Positions 23,580 through 34,994 of a stretch of 64,000 bases of DNA are shown here, one piece after another. Numbering within the stretch: position 1 is the first letter of the stretch; every line of letters starts with the position of its first letter. This DNA is from Brassica napus. Lineage: Eukaryota > Streptophyta > Magnoliopsida > Brassicales > Brassicaceae. The notes under the pieces were generated by a model that was not told the origin of the DNA, searched no databases, and worked only from the letters and a program-made list of their open reading frames with translations. Both the position numbers and the translations under genes were made by a program. The stretch spans positions 36,205,473-36,269,472 of the forward strand of contig NC_063449.1 of the NCBI RefSeq assembly GCF_020379485.1, given 5' to 3'.

Positions 23580-24508
23580 ATGATTACCGACTACGTGAAG
23601 TATTGACCATTACATAGTTAACCATGCAAACTAAAATAATGTATATTTAGCTATAGAAAGTATATGTTATTCATGATAATATTTCTCAACTTAAAATAAA
23701 ACTGACCCGACCATAAATTAAATAAATGATATTTTAATTCACATTTTAAAAGCCTAAGAATATTTTTTAAAAAATCTAATTTACAAAATCAATATGTTTT
23801 AACATTTTTTTATAAGTAGTGTTTAAATATTTTTATTTTAGTGTATTTAAAAATATATGATTATATTATTTTTATTTTTATTAAATATGAAATTTATATA
23901 AGATATTATGTATTTTTTTAATTATTTTAATCCGTTTTCTTATGAAATTTTAATAAAATTATGTATTTCGTTTGATTAATTGTGTAATACATACTTATTT
24001 GATACGTATTTTAATGGATGCAACTTTTATTTATGAAAATATAAATAAAATAATTCATTAATTTAATTAATTTTATATTAAACTAATAAAATGTTAGAGT
24101 CAGTAAATTGACATGAAATATTTTTATAATAAAAAATTAATCAAATAAGTATATATCACACAATTAATCAAACAAATTACAGAAATTTTATTAAGAGTTA
24201 ATAACAAAACAGTTTTAAATAATTAAAAATCAAATTAAATAATATCATATATAAATTTCATATTTAGTTAAATTACTGTCAGATACATCATATTTTAATT
24301 GATAAAGACGAGATATTTAAACAGTCTCTAACATCCACATCAATTTTTTGATGAATGAAATTAAACTTGTGATGTTAACTACGTGACATTATTAAATTGA
24401 GGGATGCTATCATGCATAATATACAATTTGTGTAGCTAGATATAGATTAGTTTAGTTTGCATGGTTAACATGTGATGACCAATACTTCATGTAATCAATA
24501 ATCATTTA
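23580..24508. mobile_element. 930-bp foldback (long inverted repeat) element
   Basis: The outer arms match in reverse complement: left has TGATTACCGACTACGTGAAG, TATTGACC and AGTTAACCATGCAAACTAAA; right has TTTAGTTTGCATGGTTAAC, GACCAATACTTCATGTAATC. Inner arms match too: GTTTGATTAATTGTGTAATA at about 23970 and its inverted partner ending in CACACAATTAATCAAAC at about 24170, with TATGAAATTTATATAAGATA partnered at about 24250. The symmetry centre is about 24050-24070. The middle of each arm is poorly conserved. No coding potential; TIR class unknown. Confidence 0.75.
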
Positions 24509-26690
24509 AAATAAAATCAATTTCTATTTAACAAAAAATATTTTATTGAACAAACCTACTTCATTATCAGTGAATAATATATAGATTTTATTCGTTGATT
24601 TTTCTGTAGAAGTGTTATATAATATGAAAATTTCAACTATATATTTCATATAAATAAGTAGGTTTAAGAAAATAGTGTAATATTAGTACTTACATTAAAT
24701 TTATCTGTTATAATCACAAAATTTTGTATTGCTCTTTAAAATATAAATAATAGGAAATACATAAGATATCTAGGGTTTTTTTTTCTTTTAAATTAAATAT
24801 GTAACTTAAAGATATTCATGTCAAGTAAATGTATATCTCTCCTTTTTTTAAACTCGGGAAATAATGTATACCTCTAATTTTAAACATGTGACTAGATTTT
24901 GACCCGTCCTTGAAAGGGCGGGTATATTTCTTGTTTTAGTTATTTTTGAAAATTTTAATTTTAATAAGACCTTCACTAACTTTAAGTAAAATTACATTTA
25001 ATAAATTTTTTTAATCGAATAACCTATTTAAAACCCGTTATACTAAATGAGTTTCAGTTATATGAATATTTATTTCCATTAAAATTTCACTTAAACCCTA
25101 TTAAATCCTATTTTTAACATCAAATGCTTTGTTAATTGATAAACTTAATGTCTGTGTAAAATATTTAAAATTTGAAAGAAAAATGTCTAGTCGAATAAAT
25201 CTAATTTTTTGGCGGAGATGTAAGCTATGCTGTTGTAGTGTGATAATATTTTTTGAAAAAAATATATCAAATTTTATTATAATTATGAGGAATAATTATT
25301 ATATTATGTCAATAACGTAACGCTATACATAATTATATAAGATAATGTGTTATATTAATCAAATAAAAGGTTAAAATCAAAAAATAATTTTTATTTAAAC
25401 ACCCAATAACAAAAAAAAACAAAAATATATGGTAACAAAAATGTCTTTTTAATGTCGAGAATTAGTTTTAACCTTTATAAGGGTTTATATTTTTATGGTA
25501 CATGACCAATTGTATAAGGCTTTTTTCGTATCACACATTTGTTGCCATATATAAGGGTTTATATTTTTATTTAAACACCCAATAACAAAATAATACAAAA
25601 ATATATTTTTATAAATTTTTGTTGCCATATACATAGTTCTTTAAAACATGACTTAAAGTGGTTATCCCTGACTTTAAAATATATTCATTTAGATGAAGTT
25701 ATATAACTTGTGCAGTTATATAAAAATTAGTTTTTTTTGTTGGACATAACTTTTTATCAATTGGTTATATTTATGTTTTAATATAATAGATAATAATCGA
25801 GTATAATTGCAATTTTGTTTAATAATCAATATTATTAGTCTTCTTCTATTAAAATTAAATTAGCCATAAACCTAGATGTGGTTAAGAAAGCAATATAAAT
25901 TTATATGGCTCCTTGCAATCAGACCAAATGGAACAAATCAGTTGATTTTAAAAACAAAATCGAGGCCCATGGCCCAATTTTAAAATCATAAACCGACAAA
26001 AACTCCTTCTTTGTGTTGGAAGAAAACGTAACTGCTTATTATACAAGAGAACGTGTTATTGATGTTATTTTTATATATTTTAAATACATCAAATTTATAT
26101 GTTTTAAATTATCTTTATTTTTGGGCTCTAAAGATATTAAAGTATATTAGGATTTTCGATTTTGTTAACACAATTTTAATACATATATGAAGAAGGTATA
26201 TGTCATCGTCACGTCATGAAAACACAACACATTACACAGCCTATTGATACATATGTAACTAGGAGTTTTTTTTTGCGTCATGCGCAAAACTATAAGTTTT
26301 AAATATAATATTTTTTATTTTGAAAGAAAATTTTAATACATTTGGACATTATTATTTTCATATTTTAACTTCAGTGATTTACAAAAAATCATAAATATAT
26401 TTTTGTAGTCATAAATATATTCTTGTAGTCTTTTGTCTTTTGATTTGGTTATTATTTCAATCTGATTTTATTTAAATTTTTAATAAAGTTAAAATTACAT
26501 TTAATTAACCTCATGAACAATTAAATTTAAATAAAATTAATCATTTAACTACAAAAAAAAAATTGATTAATGTTGCTTTAGTTTTGTATTTGCTGATGCA
26601 CACTTACAATTAATTTTGGTACAATATATATATTTATAAAAATATATAGGTTGATGTAAAAAAATTATATATGTAGTTATATATAGCCAA
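24509..26690. other. AT-rich intergenic region without genes
   Basis: About 2.2 kb of AT-rich DNA. Near 24895 a short hairpin-like word, GACCCGTCCTTGAAAGGGCG, resembles ends of some Brassicaceae DNA elements but has no partner. TTTAAACACCCAATAACAAAA plus flanking words occur twice (about 25396 and 25573). A dispersed repeat near 26190-26255 recurs at 54366-54440. No credible gene. Confidence 0.55.
26190..26255. repeat. Dispersed repeat, copy 1
   Basis: AGAAGGTATATGTCATCGTC ACGTCATG followed by AAACACAACACATTACACA and a CCTATTG word. The same string in the same order lies at 54366-54455 with a few changes and an internal duplication. Confidence 0.6.
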
Positions 26691-27174
26691 GACTTGATAG
26701 TTGGGGTCTAGCGTGAAACCGCGAAGGAACACTACGACTTGACCTGATGGCATAGTGTGTTACCGTGAAAGAACGCTATGGCTTGCGATGTTATTGGATC
26801 CCATGGATGTTGTAGCAAGGGCTCCATCCGAGTTGTGAGTTGAGGGAATGTCTAGGATGTGTCTAGATGCTGTCGAGTTGGTCGTGGCATAGGTTGTCTC
26901 GGTCTTACACGTCGAATAGAGGTCTCCGCGTAGTGTAGTACCATGCATCATTGTTGTTGTAGTTTCCGCATTGCATATTTGATTATGGCATGTTGTTGTG
27001 TGTTGCATGGTTACTTGCTTTTTTGGGGTTTTGGGTTGGGAGAATTGTTTTTGTTAGAGGGACCTGTTCCCACTGAATAACGCCAGCTTGCTCATTTCCC
27101 ATTGTTGAATTATTTTGCAGGTAACTATAGAGGATTGGGCGTCTGCGGAGTCCGGAGAACGTGGCCGGCGTAGA
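26690..27174. repeat. Unassigned sequence with short tandem motif
   Basis: The block TAGCGTGAAACCGCGAAGGA ACACTACGACTTG at about 26709 is followed by a diverged copy (TAGTGTGTTACCGTGAAAGA ACGCTATGGCTTG) at about 26752. This GC-richer stretch, up to the CNGC fragment, does not resemble its AT-rich surroundings. I cannot name the element. Confidence 0.4.
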
Positions 27175-27845
27175 TTTGGAAACAAGATTCTCTTTATCAA
27201 CTCCACGTGTCTCCATTCCAACCACTTGTACTGGTCATAACGTCTATCACGTTCCCTTAGTTCCGGTGGAAGCATTCGATGATGCATCCACTGTTCTGAG
27301 TCAAGTCTTTTGACTCGCATTTCTTCTAACCGAACAGTAAGCGATTGAAGATAAGTCTGTCCACAAATTTGTCAAAGATCATTCACTATGTTCATTCATA
27401 CTACGTAAAAACAAAAGAAGCTCTTATTGTTATATAACCTGCATGTTTCCAATGAGGAGGGCAAAGAGTAGAAGTCCAGCAATAGCAAGTACTATGGAGA
27501 ATATAACCTCTCCAGGGTATGTGCTAGTTTCAAGCCCTTGACCAAGCGTACTGCAAGACTCAGAGTTTACTAAAGAGAGAAAGAGACTGCAGTAAGGCAG
27601 ATGCATAGATTTGTTTTTCACAATACCTAAGATTCTGTAATCCCACCACAAGTGGAAGAAGTACTTTGAGACAAACTTCTTAGATCAGACAATGCCAGAG
27701 GGGAGAGCTCTCAAATAAATCCCAAAACCAAAGGAAGGTTCTTCGCCATCAGTGACATTGACAGGACAATGCAGCTGAAGAAATGGATCTTTAACAGTGT
27801 CCCAACTCCCAAGCAGCATAACCTTCCATGTTTTGGATACTGCAA
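27175..27845 (-). pseudogene. Cyclic nucleotide-gated channel (CNGC) fragment
   Basis: Three exon-like blocks on the minus strand. 27845 down to ~27610 has a GIYLRALPSGIV motif followed by a damaged YFFHLWWD pore-helix region. ~27555-27439 encodes TLGQGLETSTYPGEVIFSIV and a hydrophobic S6 helix (LAIAGLLLFALLIGNMQ). 27356-~27175 encodes TYLQSLTVRLEEMRVKR, QWMHHRMLPPELRER and RRYDQYKWLE, the C-linker. Stops interrupt the first block, the frame shifts after KWLE, and then homology ends. The cyclic-nucleotide-binding domain and S1-S4 are missing. Intact CNGCs are plasma-membrane cation channels. This is a dead fragment. Confidence 0.85.
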
Positions 27846-28538
27846 AATCAGAAGTTTCTAGTACTTCATTTAATCAATTTAAAATAAGAATTAGATAGTA
27901 TCTTAAAAAGAAATCTATAATAGAATTTGTAAGGGAGAAATCTACGAATTGAGAAAAATCTCTTTTTAGATCCATCTTGTTATTGCTTCATGTAATCTTT
28001 AAAATAAGGATCTGACTACATAATTTAGGTTTAGGTCAAGAACCATTTAGTGACACATATTGGTTTTCCATTAAAAAGCAACAATAAAGATTTAATTAAT
28101 GAAAATACTTTCAAATTTTTGTATTAGGCAAATCAAAGAAAGATCCAAGTTACCAGCAGATCTTAGTGGGTTTGGGCCCGATGGTACAAATGATTTGTCA
28201 GCCTTCTGAGAAGCTAGAGGCCCAAAGTTGGACAAGTAAAAAAATTTAAAAGAGCTTATTTAATTAATAAGACTAAAAATAAAAGAGGGAAAAATAAGAT
28301 AACTGTGTGAGTACGTTTCGCGTGTGTTGGCTTACTCTGATTTTTCCTCTGCAAGTCGCTTCTTCGTCTTCCTCGTTCGCTGATAGGTATCGTGACGTCT
28401 CCCACCCCGAATTGATTCTTTGGATGATGTTTTGATTTCATTGATGCGTGTTTGGCTTCCGGAATAAGATCTGTATGTGTATCATGTTTTTTTTTTTCTG
28501 TTAACTTTCGTTTCTAGGGTTTTGAATCGGATCCGATA
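27846..28538. other. Upstream region of the old AKR2-like copy
   Basis: AT-rich, then from about 28340 a leader (TTTCCTCTGCAAGTCGCTTC, TTCGTCTTCCTCGTTCG) that matches the leader of copies A and C. TCTAGGGTTTTGAAT before the ATG matches the end of their 5' UTR intron. So this copy kept its own promoter. Confidence 0.55.
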
Positions 28539-29153
28539 ATGGCTTCAATCTCAGAGAACGTTGTTCCTTCTCAAGGTACCTTTTGTTTTCCTGATCTGAA
28601 TCGTATCCAATGGCTGTTTATCTCAATTTGGAAGCGGTTTAGTTAGATTCGGTGGTTTTGGTTCTTCTCCTCCGCAGATTCAATTAAAAGGAATTTGGAT
28701 GCTTTAGATTTCCCAGGAATGAAAGATATGGTCGATTTCGATGTAACTACTTACCTTATCTCTTGTGTGTGTTTATTGCTATTATCTTCCTTGTTTCGGG
28801 TGATTGAAAGGTTGTTTATATATGCAGTCATCTGAGGAGCTTCGTAGTTCTCTGCCAGCCGCATGGTTACAGGGGAGAAACTCTGAGTTACCTGCTCTTG
28901 AGGAGATGTTTCAGAATCTTCGTAACCACATACTACAGGTGGTAGTCTATTGCTATAAACTCAACCATGATCCGATCCTCACCAGGTGATTATTTCACTT
29001 TCTTTGTCTCAGAATCCTCAAGCGCCTCTGGAGGAGAGTCTCAGGAAACCTGCAGCATTGGAGCAAGCATCTGTGCGTGTGGTTCAAATGATAAACGATC
29101 CTGAACTTGAACCGATTCTTGCGGAGTTAGGCGGTCATGTTCCTACTGCTCAC
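28539..29153 (+). pseudogene. AKR2-like copy 2, diverged and internally deleted
   Basis: Exons 28539-28575, 28678-28742, 28828-28938 and 29013-29153 align with exons 1-4 of copy A (LDALDFPGMKDM, then EEMFQNL, then VVQMINDPELEPILAELGG). Each is in frame, but the protein is much diverged. Exon 3 is shorter (37 versus 50 codons). After ILAELGG the second half of exon 4, intron 4 and exon 5 are gone: what follows (from about 29180) matches intron 5 of copy A. Translation would run on about 30 codons and stop at 29286. It lacks the ankyrin-like unit and basic tail. Probably a non-functional relic, older than the other three. Confidence 0.7.
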
Positions 29154-29743
29154 GTATGTGTGTGTTCATCGATATTATGTATTCTAAGGCCTTTTCATGT
29201 CTTTTACAAACTTATAGATTACCTAGCACGTTTTACATACTATAAAGAAGGTAGCAACTTGACATTCACCATTAATCTAATGATCTAATCTATCTGCAAA
29301 TTCCATTTGTGGTTTTTGGAGATCATTATTATATTTTCATTTAACTGTGTACTTCGTATATATACCCTTCCGTTTTCAGTAGTAGAGTTGTCTCCTCTTT
29401 TCCATTTGTTTCAATATTATTATCATTATTATTCTCCCTGTTGATAATTATGCAAATTAATGATCATTATTATTTTATGGACTTTTTTTTCTCCCATTAC
29501 TGTTATGAATCTAGTGATAATTATTTATTATATAAGAACAACTGTTCTGTCTGTTTGGATGTGTGCGTGCGTGTTTGGCTTTATATTCCTCTGCAAATCT
29601 CTTGTCCGTCTCTACCTTGTTCGCTTAGGGTATCGCTTTCGCCGTTTGATTGATTAATCGGATGATATTTCGATTTAAAATTGTTGGCATTCTGAATTAA
29701 TTTGTTTTTTGTTCTTTTCTAGGGTTTTCAGACAGATCAGGCG
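29154..29743. other. Spacer and 5' region of AKR2-like copy B
   Basis: The start matches intron 5 of the AKR2-like family. A leader (CCTCTGCAAATCTCTTGTCC at about 29590) resembles that of the other copies but is clearly diverged. Identity with copies A and C becomes near-perfect at about 29722 (TCTAGGGTTTTCAGAC). Confidence 0.6.
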
Positions 29744-31045
29744 ATGGCTTCATGTTCAGAGAGAACTCTTCCTTGTCCAGGTACTTTTGCTGTCTCGATC
29801 TAAAGCGTACTAGTCATATGCGATTCTTGTTTTGTTAAAGATTGGGTGGTTTTGTTTCTTCTTCTCGGCAGATTCGAGTAAAATTACCTCGCCTGCCCTT
29901 AAATTCGATGCTTTGGATTTCCCAGCCATGAAGGCTATGGAAGATTTCGAGGTAACTTCTCTTTTCTTTTCATTCTTACATGTTTTGTTTTGGGTTATTG
30001 AAAGGTTTCATTCTTTTTTTTTTGTTGATGGTTTATTGTGTCTACTTGGCTTAAAACACCAGACTTGTGCGAGAGAACTTGGTGAGAAAATGCGTGAGGA
30101 TCCTGCATATATCCTGGAGCTTAGCAGATGTAATCCAGCCGCTAAGTTTGATCAAGAACAGTTGAGCAACATGGGGCAAATGTTTCAGCGCCTTGAGGAT
30201 CACGCGCGGCAGGTACTAGTGCATTATTATAAGCTCGACGATGATGATGATGATCCGGATGATAATTTCGTTTTCTTTGTCTCAGGATCCTCGTGCGTCT
30301 TTCGAGAATCTCGGGAAACCTGGAGCACTGGAGGAATTTGCTGAGCGTGTTGCCCAAATTAGAAAAGATCCTGAAGTTGAACCCATTCTAGCTGAGTTAG
30401 ACGCTTGTCCTGCTGCTCTCTTGAAGTTTGTGGATGACAAACAAGTGTTGAAAAAGCTTGGAAAATCAATGCTTAGGTCTCAGGTAAAAGACCTCTCTGT
30501 CTCGTTTGGCATTATTGCTCAACGCTTTTAACTCACTACCCTTCCAACAGGGTCTGAACTATGATGATGATGATGAAGAACTTGTCTCTGAGGGAAGAAA
30601 AGCCCTCAAGATTGCTTTTGGGTATGCCAAGGTACCTCTCTCGATAAACTTTTTCATGTCTTTACAAACTTTGACGTACTAACTAGGAGGCTGATAATCA
30701 CTATTAATCTTAATCTATCGTCAATTACATGTCTTTTTAATCACAGATGAAATGCTTCAAAGTTCTTCTGGATGCTGAAAGGAAAAAGGCCAATAAGGTT
30801 GAGAGGAAAAAGAAGACAACATCTCATCATGCTTCTACAAGTGGAAAGACGAAGCGTTCAAGCCGTCTCTCCAACAAGTGTGATGCTGTGTAAGCTTGCA
30901 ACATAACAATAACTCTCTGTTTTAGAAATGGTTATGTCTTCTGTATATTCATGTATCGTTTTTTTGTTGTTTTTGTAGCGCACCAAAAACCTCAGAGAGT
31001 CAAATTCCGACCACTGAGCTGGATAATACCAGCTCCAGGTGTTGA
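29744..31045 (+). CDS. AKR2-like protein, short form (copy B)
   Basis: Same seven exons as copy A, shifted by a constant 19,668 bp through exon 6: 29744-29780, 29872-29951, 30063-30212, 30286-30483, 30551-30631, 30747-30889, 30979-31045. The product is 251 aa. Differences from copy A are a handful of substitutions (MASCSE for MASGSE, RLED for RLQD, RKKAN for RKMAN). Intron 6 has a 3-bp-scale indel. The frame is open with intact splice sites. The promoter and 5' leader are not those of copy A: identity stops just upstream of the ATG at about 29722. STI1-type segment and single ankyrin-like unit as in copy A; function unproven. Confidence 0.8.
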
Positions 31046-31697
31046 AGCTGATTCAGATGGACCCTTGCGCTTAAGGGATGGATCTAGAGTACTATTACTA
31101 GGATTTGTTAATTTCATTTTTTAAACTGCTTTATATTTTTCTTAAAAACTTGACAATCCTAGAAACTTATTGGTGGTTATTTCATCAAGAGGTAGTGGAA
31201 TAGTGAGAAGTATATCTAACTTTCTTCGACATACCGCACCTGTAGACTCAATTGCTACATTCTCGAATTTTGTTGAAAGCTTCCTAATCCATCTTGCCAA
31301 ATTTTGATATAAAAATTATGATCACCTGTGTCAAATGCATCAAAATTGAGATGTCAACCAATAATAGTGTGTAAATTAACTGAGGGTTATGTGTGATCCA
31401 CGATAATGTGAATATTAATAGAGGGTAACGTGTGAGCCACGACAATGTCCTATAAGGTATAGGAAGTGAACGCTATTAGAGAGCTCAAATGGTGGAGGGC
31501 AGAGTTTAATCTCGTTTGGTTTTTGTTAGCGAATTTGTGTCTTGAGCCTTGTAGACAGTGTTTAGACAATGCTTTTGCTTCCATGATTATGGGATCAACA
31601 CATTCAACAAAACATTCTTATCTCATTCAAAACAAGAGATATATTCTTTAATTGACCAGAGCAACGATCCAATAGAAAAAGCAATAAAAAAGTTTAA
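31046..31697. repeat. Duplicated 3' flank of AKR2-like gene
   Basis: Near-identical to 11379-12032. Part of the same segmental duplication; no gene. Confidence 0.75.
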
Positions 31698-32048
31698 GTG
31701 GGTGTTATTGAATAGGAGGAATTGGAAAGTATTCAAAATTAAGTATTCAAGTACTTTGATGGAAAAGATATTCAATCCCCTTTCCTTCAAAATATTGATA
31801 AAAGATAGGATATGTTTTAGACTTTTAGTTAAAAGGATACAATGAATTCTATTAAAATTTACTGAATTCTAACAAAACTTAAATAATATGACGTCAAAAA
31901 AAACAAAATTTAAATAATATTAAATAATAGAAGTTTTCAATGAATTTAAATTCTATCTACTAAATATCCAAGTCTAGTACCAATAGATTTAGGTCTGGAT
32001 TTAAATTACATTTAATTCTATTAAATTACCCTATTCGATAACACCTCC
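31698..32048. mobile_element. Tourist-like MITE, duplicated copy
   Basis: Duplicate of 12033-12390 with its TAA flanks. It sits at the same place relative to the AKR2-like gene and the MULE, so it moved with the block and not by transposition. Confidence 0.75.
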
Positions 32049-32154
32049 TAAAAGGATCACATGATTGATACATGTAGTGAAATCGATCGGTCAAAAAGAA
32101 AAGTTCGAGAAAGCTGAAGACTGAAGTACAAGTCTGCACGCTTTAAAAACGAGA

Positions 32155-33593
32155 AATCGGCCAAAAAAACACTGAACTTTGCGGAAATTGCCAAAAAAAT
32201 CTGTACTCGAACCTGACCAATAAAACCCAGATCTTTTGTTGACTTTTTTAGTTAATTCACAAACTTACGGTTGACTAACCAGATTAACACACTGTTAACC
32301 GACAGTTAAGACAGTGTTAACTCACCGTTAATTATTGCCGTTTAGTGAAACTACGTCGTTTCATTCAGTTGTTTTGTTAAACACAAAATCTCAAGACGAC
32401 GTCGTTTTGCTTAATTAAAATTGTTGTTGGCTGGACTCGAACCCGTGCACTCGTGGTCCTAAGGGGGTTTTGCCACTGAGCTAGTGGACTTTTCGGAAGA
32501 TTATCACACATGTTTATTTTTATTGATCAAAAGATGTGTTTGATTTCAATCAAACAAAATGAAACCCGTGTTTGAACGTAACCCTAATTTCTCAAATCGA
32601 TTTGGGTATTTCTCTTGTAATGGTGAGGAGATGGTAAAGACGAAGTTCACAAGGAATGGAAGGGAGGTAATGATTTTTGGAGCGATGAGGAATTTCGATT
32701 CCGGGAGTGACGAAGAGTTCAAGAGTCGAAGAAGGGTGGAGAGCGCGATGCTTCTGTGAGTTTGTCATCGTCGGAGAGATCGAGGATTCGTAAAAGCGTT
32801 GAAGGGATATCGATGTTGGCATCTACAGAGGTGTCGAAGGCATCGAAGACAAGGCGGGGAACTTCATATGGGTCGCCTGCGTCATCTCCGGAGAAGACCA
32901 TGAGGAGGGGAACTTCATATGGTCGCCATCTCCGGTGAAGGCCACGAGGCGTGGTTCAACTCTGTCTCCTAGATTTCGAAGAAGCAGAAGGTAAATGTGG
33001 CTCCTTCTGGTGATGACAGAGAAGAATGGCCAGAGACTGAGATGTTGGCATCAACAGTTGCGAAGAAGACAAGGCGGGGAACTTCATATGGCGGGTCGCC
33101 TGTGTCTCCTAGACAATCGAAGAAGCAGAAGGTAAACTCGGAGAGAAGTCTAGGTGATGATGGTGATGACAGAGAAGAATTTCTCCAGATTGAGGAATTT
33201 GGGGATATAGGTGATGATGGTAGGGAAGATGAGAACGGTATTGCTGGCATTGAGGAAGTTGGTTGTACAGATTTGAGTCTTTATTTTGGTGATAAAGCAA
33301 AAAATGATGACTGTGAGGTTGATGAAGACGAAGGCGATGATGATGCATGGGATGATGATAAAATCCCTGATCCTGTGTCATCAGATGATGAGAATGAAGA
33401 GGACATGAGACCTGCGCAAGCTTACAGAGAAGACACTGATCCAGAGGAGCTCCTTCAGCTAGGCAAGACATTTTCAGATGCTGAGGACTTCAAACATGCT
33501 TGTCTGAGGTATACCCTGAAAACCAGATACAACATCAAGTACTACAGATCCAGTAGCTTGAAGATGGGTGCAAAATGTGCCGCTGAGATGGAG
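32155..33593 (+). pseudogene. Truncated MULE left end with N-terminal transposase fragment
   Basis: Copies 12493-13935: the left TIR with its tRNA-like block (32430-32490, minus), then the transposase start at 32559. Frameshifts lie at about 32713 (one base lost in GAAGAGTTC), 32925 and 32970. From about 32997 to 33593 the acidic region and the start of the MuDR domain are open, and GAA at about 33179 replaces the TAA found in the other copy. Homology stops abruptly at GCCGCTGAGATG (33593), inside the MuDR domain. The next bases are the promoter of AKR2-like copy C. No catalytic domain and no right TIR, so it is immobile. Confidence 0.85.
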
Positions 33594-33844
33594 ATGATTA
33601 AGGGTAACTCTGTCAAAATAATGATATCTTTACTCCTAATATATTTTTAATTATGACTTTTGGGAAACTTTTAAAAGAAGGAACCTATAAATATCTTCTT
33701 TTCTGAATTTCCTCTGCAAATCCCTTCTTCGTCTTCCTCGTTCGATTTGAGTTTCAATAGGTATATATCGTCTCCACCACCTGAATAAAGTCTGTGTGGA
33801 TCTTTGTGAATTTTTTTTTCTAGGGTTTTCAGACAGATCAGGCG

Positions 33845-34994
33845 ATGGCTTCATGTTCAGAGAGAACTCTTCCTTGTCCAGGTACTTTTGCTGTCTCGAT
33901 CTAAAGCGTACTAGTCATATGCGATTCTTGTTTTGTTAAAGATTGGGTGGTTTTGTTTCTTCTTCTCGGCAGATTCGAGTAAAATTACCTCGCCTGCCCT
34001 TAAATTCGATGCTTTGGATTTCCCAGCCATGAAGGCTATGGAAGATTTCGAGGTAACTTCTCTTTTCTTTTCATTCTTACATGTTTTGTTTTGGGTTATT
34101 GAAAGGTTTCATTCTTTTTTTTTTGTTGATGGTTTATTGTGTCTACTTGGCTTAAAACACCAGACTTGTGCGAGAGAACTTGGTGAGAAAATGCGTGAGG
34201 ATCCTGCATATATCCTGGAGCTTAGCAGATGTAATCCAGCCGCTAAGTTTGATCAAGAACAGTTGAGCAACATGGGGCAAATGTTTCAGCGCCTTGAGGA
34301 TCACGCGCGGCAGGTACTAGTGCATTATTATAAGCTCGACGATGATGATGATGATCCGGATGATAATTTCGTTTTCTTTGTCTCAGGATCCTCGTGCGTC
34401 TTTCGAGAATCTCGGGAAACCTGGAGCACTGGAGGAATTTGCTGAGCGTGTTGCCCAAATTAGAAAAGATCCTGAAGTTGAACCCATTCTAGCTGAGTTA
34501 GACGCTTGTCCTGCTGCTCTCTTGAAGTTTGTGGATGACAAACAAGTGTTGAAAAAGCTTGGAAAATCAATGCTTAGGTCTCAGGTAAAAGACCTCTCTG
34601 TCTCGTTTGGCATTATTGCTCAACGCTTTTAACTCACTACCCTTCCAACAGGGTCTGAACTATGATGATGATGATGAAGAACTTGTCTCTGAGGGAAGAA
34701 AAGCCCTCAAGATTGCTTTTGGGTATGCCAAGGTACCTCTCTCGATAAACTTTTTCATGTCTTTACAAACTTTGACGTACTAACTAGGAGGCTGATAATC
34801 ACTATTAATCTTAATCTATCGCCAATTACATGTCTTTTTAATCACAGATGAAATGCTTCAAAGTTCTTCTGGATGCTGAAAGGAAAAAGGCCAATAAGGT
34901 TGAGAGGAAAAAGAAGACAACATCTCATCATGCTTCTACAAGTGGAAAGACGAAGCGTTCAAGCCGTCTCTCCAACAAGTGTGATGCTGTGTAA
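33845..34994 (+). CDS. AKR2-like protein (copy C), exon 7 lost
   Basis: Exons 33845-33881, 33973-34052, 34164-34313, 34387-34584, 34652-34732 and 34848-34994, shifted 4,101 bp from copy B. It carries the promoter-leader of copy A (33598-33830 matches 9826-10058, including CTATAAATA at 33685). The sequence departs from A and B at about 35022, inside intron 6, so exon 7 is missing. Translation can end at TAA 34992-34994, which yields about 229 aa with the STI1-type segment, ankyrin-like unit and basic tail but without the last 23 residues. Coding differences from copy B are minimal. Possibly still expressed; function unknown. Confidence 0.7.
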
